A stretch of 64,000 nucleotides of DNA. Origin: Papio anubis. Lineage: Eukaryota > Chordata > Mammalia > Primates > Cercopithecidae. Every line of letters starts with the position of its first letter. Position 1 is the first letter of the stretch. A program made the translations under genes and the position numbers. Positions 63,983 through 64,000 of the stretch are shown here, one piece after another. The stretch is taken from the NCBI RefSeq assembly GCF_008728515.1, contig NC_044976.1, positions 209,127,467 to 209,191,466 of the forward strand. Reading direction: 5' to 3'. The notes beneath the pieces are model-generated. The model had not been told where the DNA came from. It saw nothing but the letters and a program-made list of their open reading frames with translations, and ran no database searches.

Positions 63983-64000
63983 GTGTATTAGTCCATTCTC
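63983..64000 (-). mobile_element. Start of a MaLR (MST/THE1-like) LTR, cut by window end
   Basis: 'tgtattagtccattctc' is the reverse complement of the MST/THE1 3' terminus ('gagaacggactaataca'). Only 18 bases are visible, so the call is provisional. Confidence 0.55.

Noticed and set aside
63983..64000. Temptation to call a full LTR at the window end
   Set aside because: Only 18 bases are visible, so it is recorded as a partial, provisional feature.

Overview
This is a stretch of primate nuclear DNA, apparently intergenic or intronic. I found no exon, no intact protein-coding gene and no functional RNA gene. Alu, L1PA-type L1, THE1/MLT1 LTRs, MIR, L2 and hAT-Charlie elements place it in a catarrhine primate. 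The Alu at 5-302 carries 'actagccgggcgagg' and 'gagatccggccactgc', which I know from the AluYRa-type lineages of Old World monkeys, so a macaque, baboon or guenon is more likely than human or another ape. That assignment rests on one element and on memory of consensus sequences.

Layout. 1-10 kb: an Alu at each end of the first 5 kb, three MaLR LTRs, two MIRs, an L1 3' end and a pair of inverted ~300-bp copies (5085-5440 and 6545-7195), one of which is split by a THE1 LTR. 10-18 kb: L3/CR1-like and L2 fragments, four Alus, an MLT1-like LTR split by an Alu, a perfect 36-bp AC/GT palindrome and a CA-rich minisatellite with a 124-bp higher-order period (17540-18040). 18-28 kb: MIR and L2 remnants, ending in about 2.4 kb of antisense L2 (25310-27690). 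28-35 kb and 42.4-50.3 kb: long, mostly repeat-free blocks with no recognisable gene, where conserved non-coding elements would be looked for. 35-42.4 kb: MIRs, a hAT MITE, and an L2 interrupted by a ~1.4-kb hAT-Charlie transposon that still shows transposase motifs. 50-56 kb: short tandem duplications, a twin-primed L1, one copy of a 189-bp direct duplication (partner at 35.76 kb), another L2, and an L1 insertion carrying a 121-bp fold-back palindrome. 57-62 kb: an Alu-rich block with five elements. 61-64 kb: an ERV1-like solo LTR and MaLR LTR fragments, the last cut by the window end.

No genes work together here. The interest is structural: how retrotransposition and local duplication shaped the sequence. 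The strongest observation is at 55801-56245, where a short L1 insertion with a target-site duplication contains an inverted copy of its own downstream flank, closed by a 31-nt loop of L1 sequence. This fits fold-back priming during twin-primed reverse transcription. The two duplications, one inverted at 5-7 kb and one direct at 35.8 and 52.4 kb, are the next best leads. Repeat family names are from memory of consensus sequences and were not checked against a library. Boundaries are accurate to roughly 5-20 bases for young elements and 20-100 bases for old ones.
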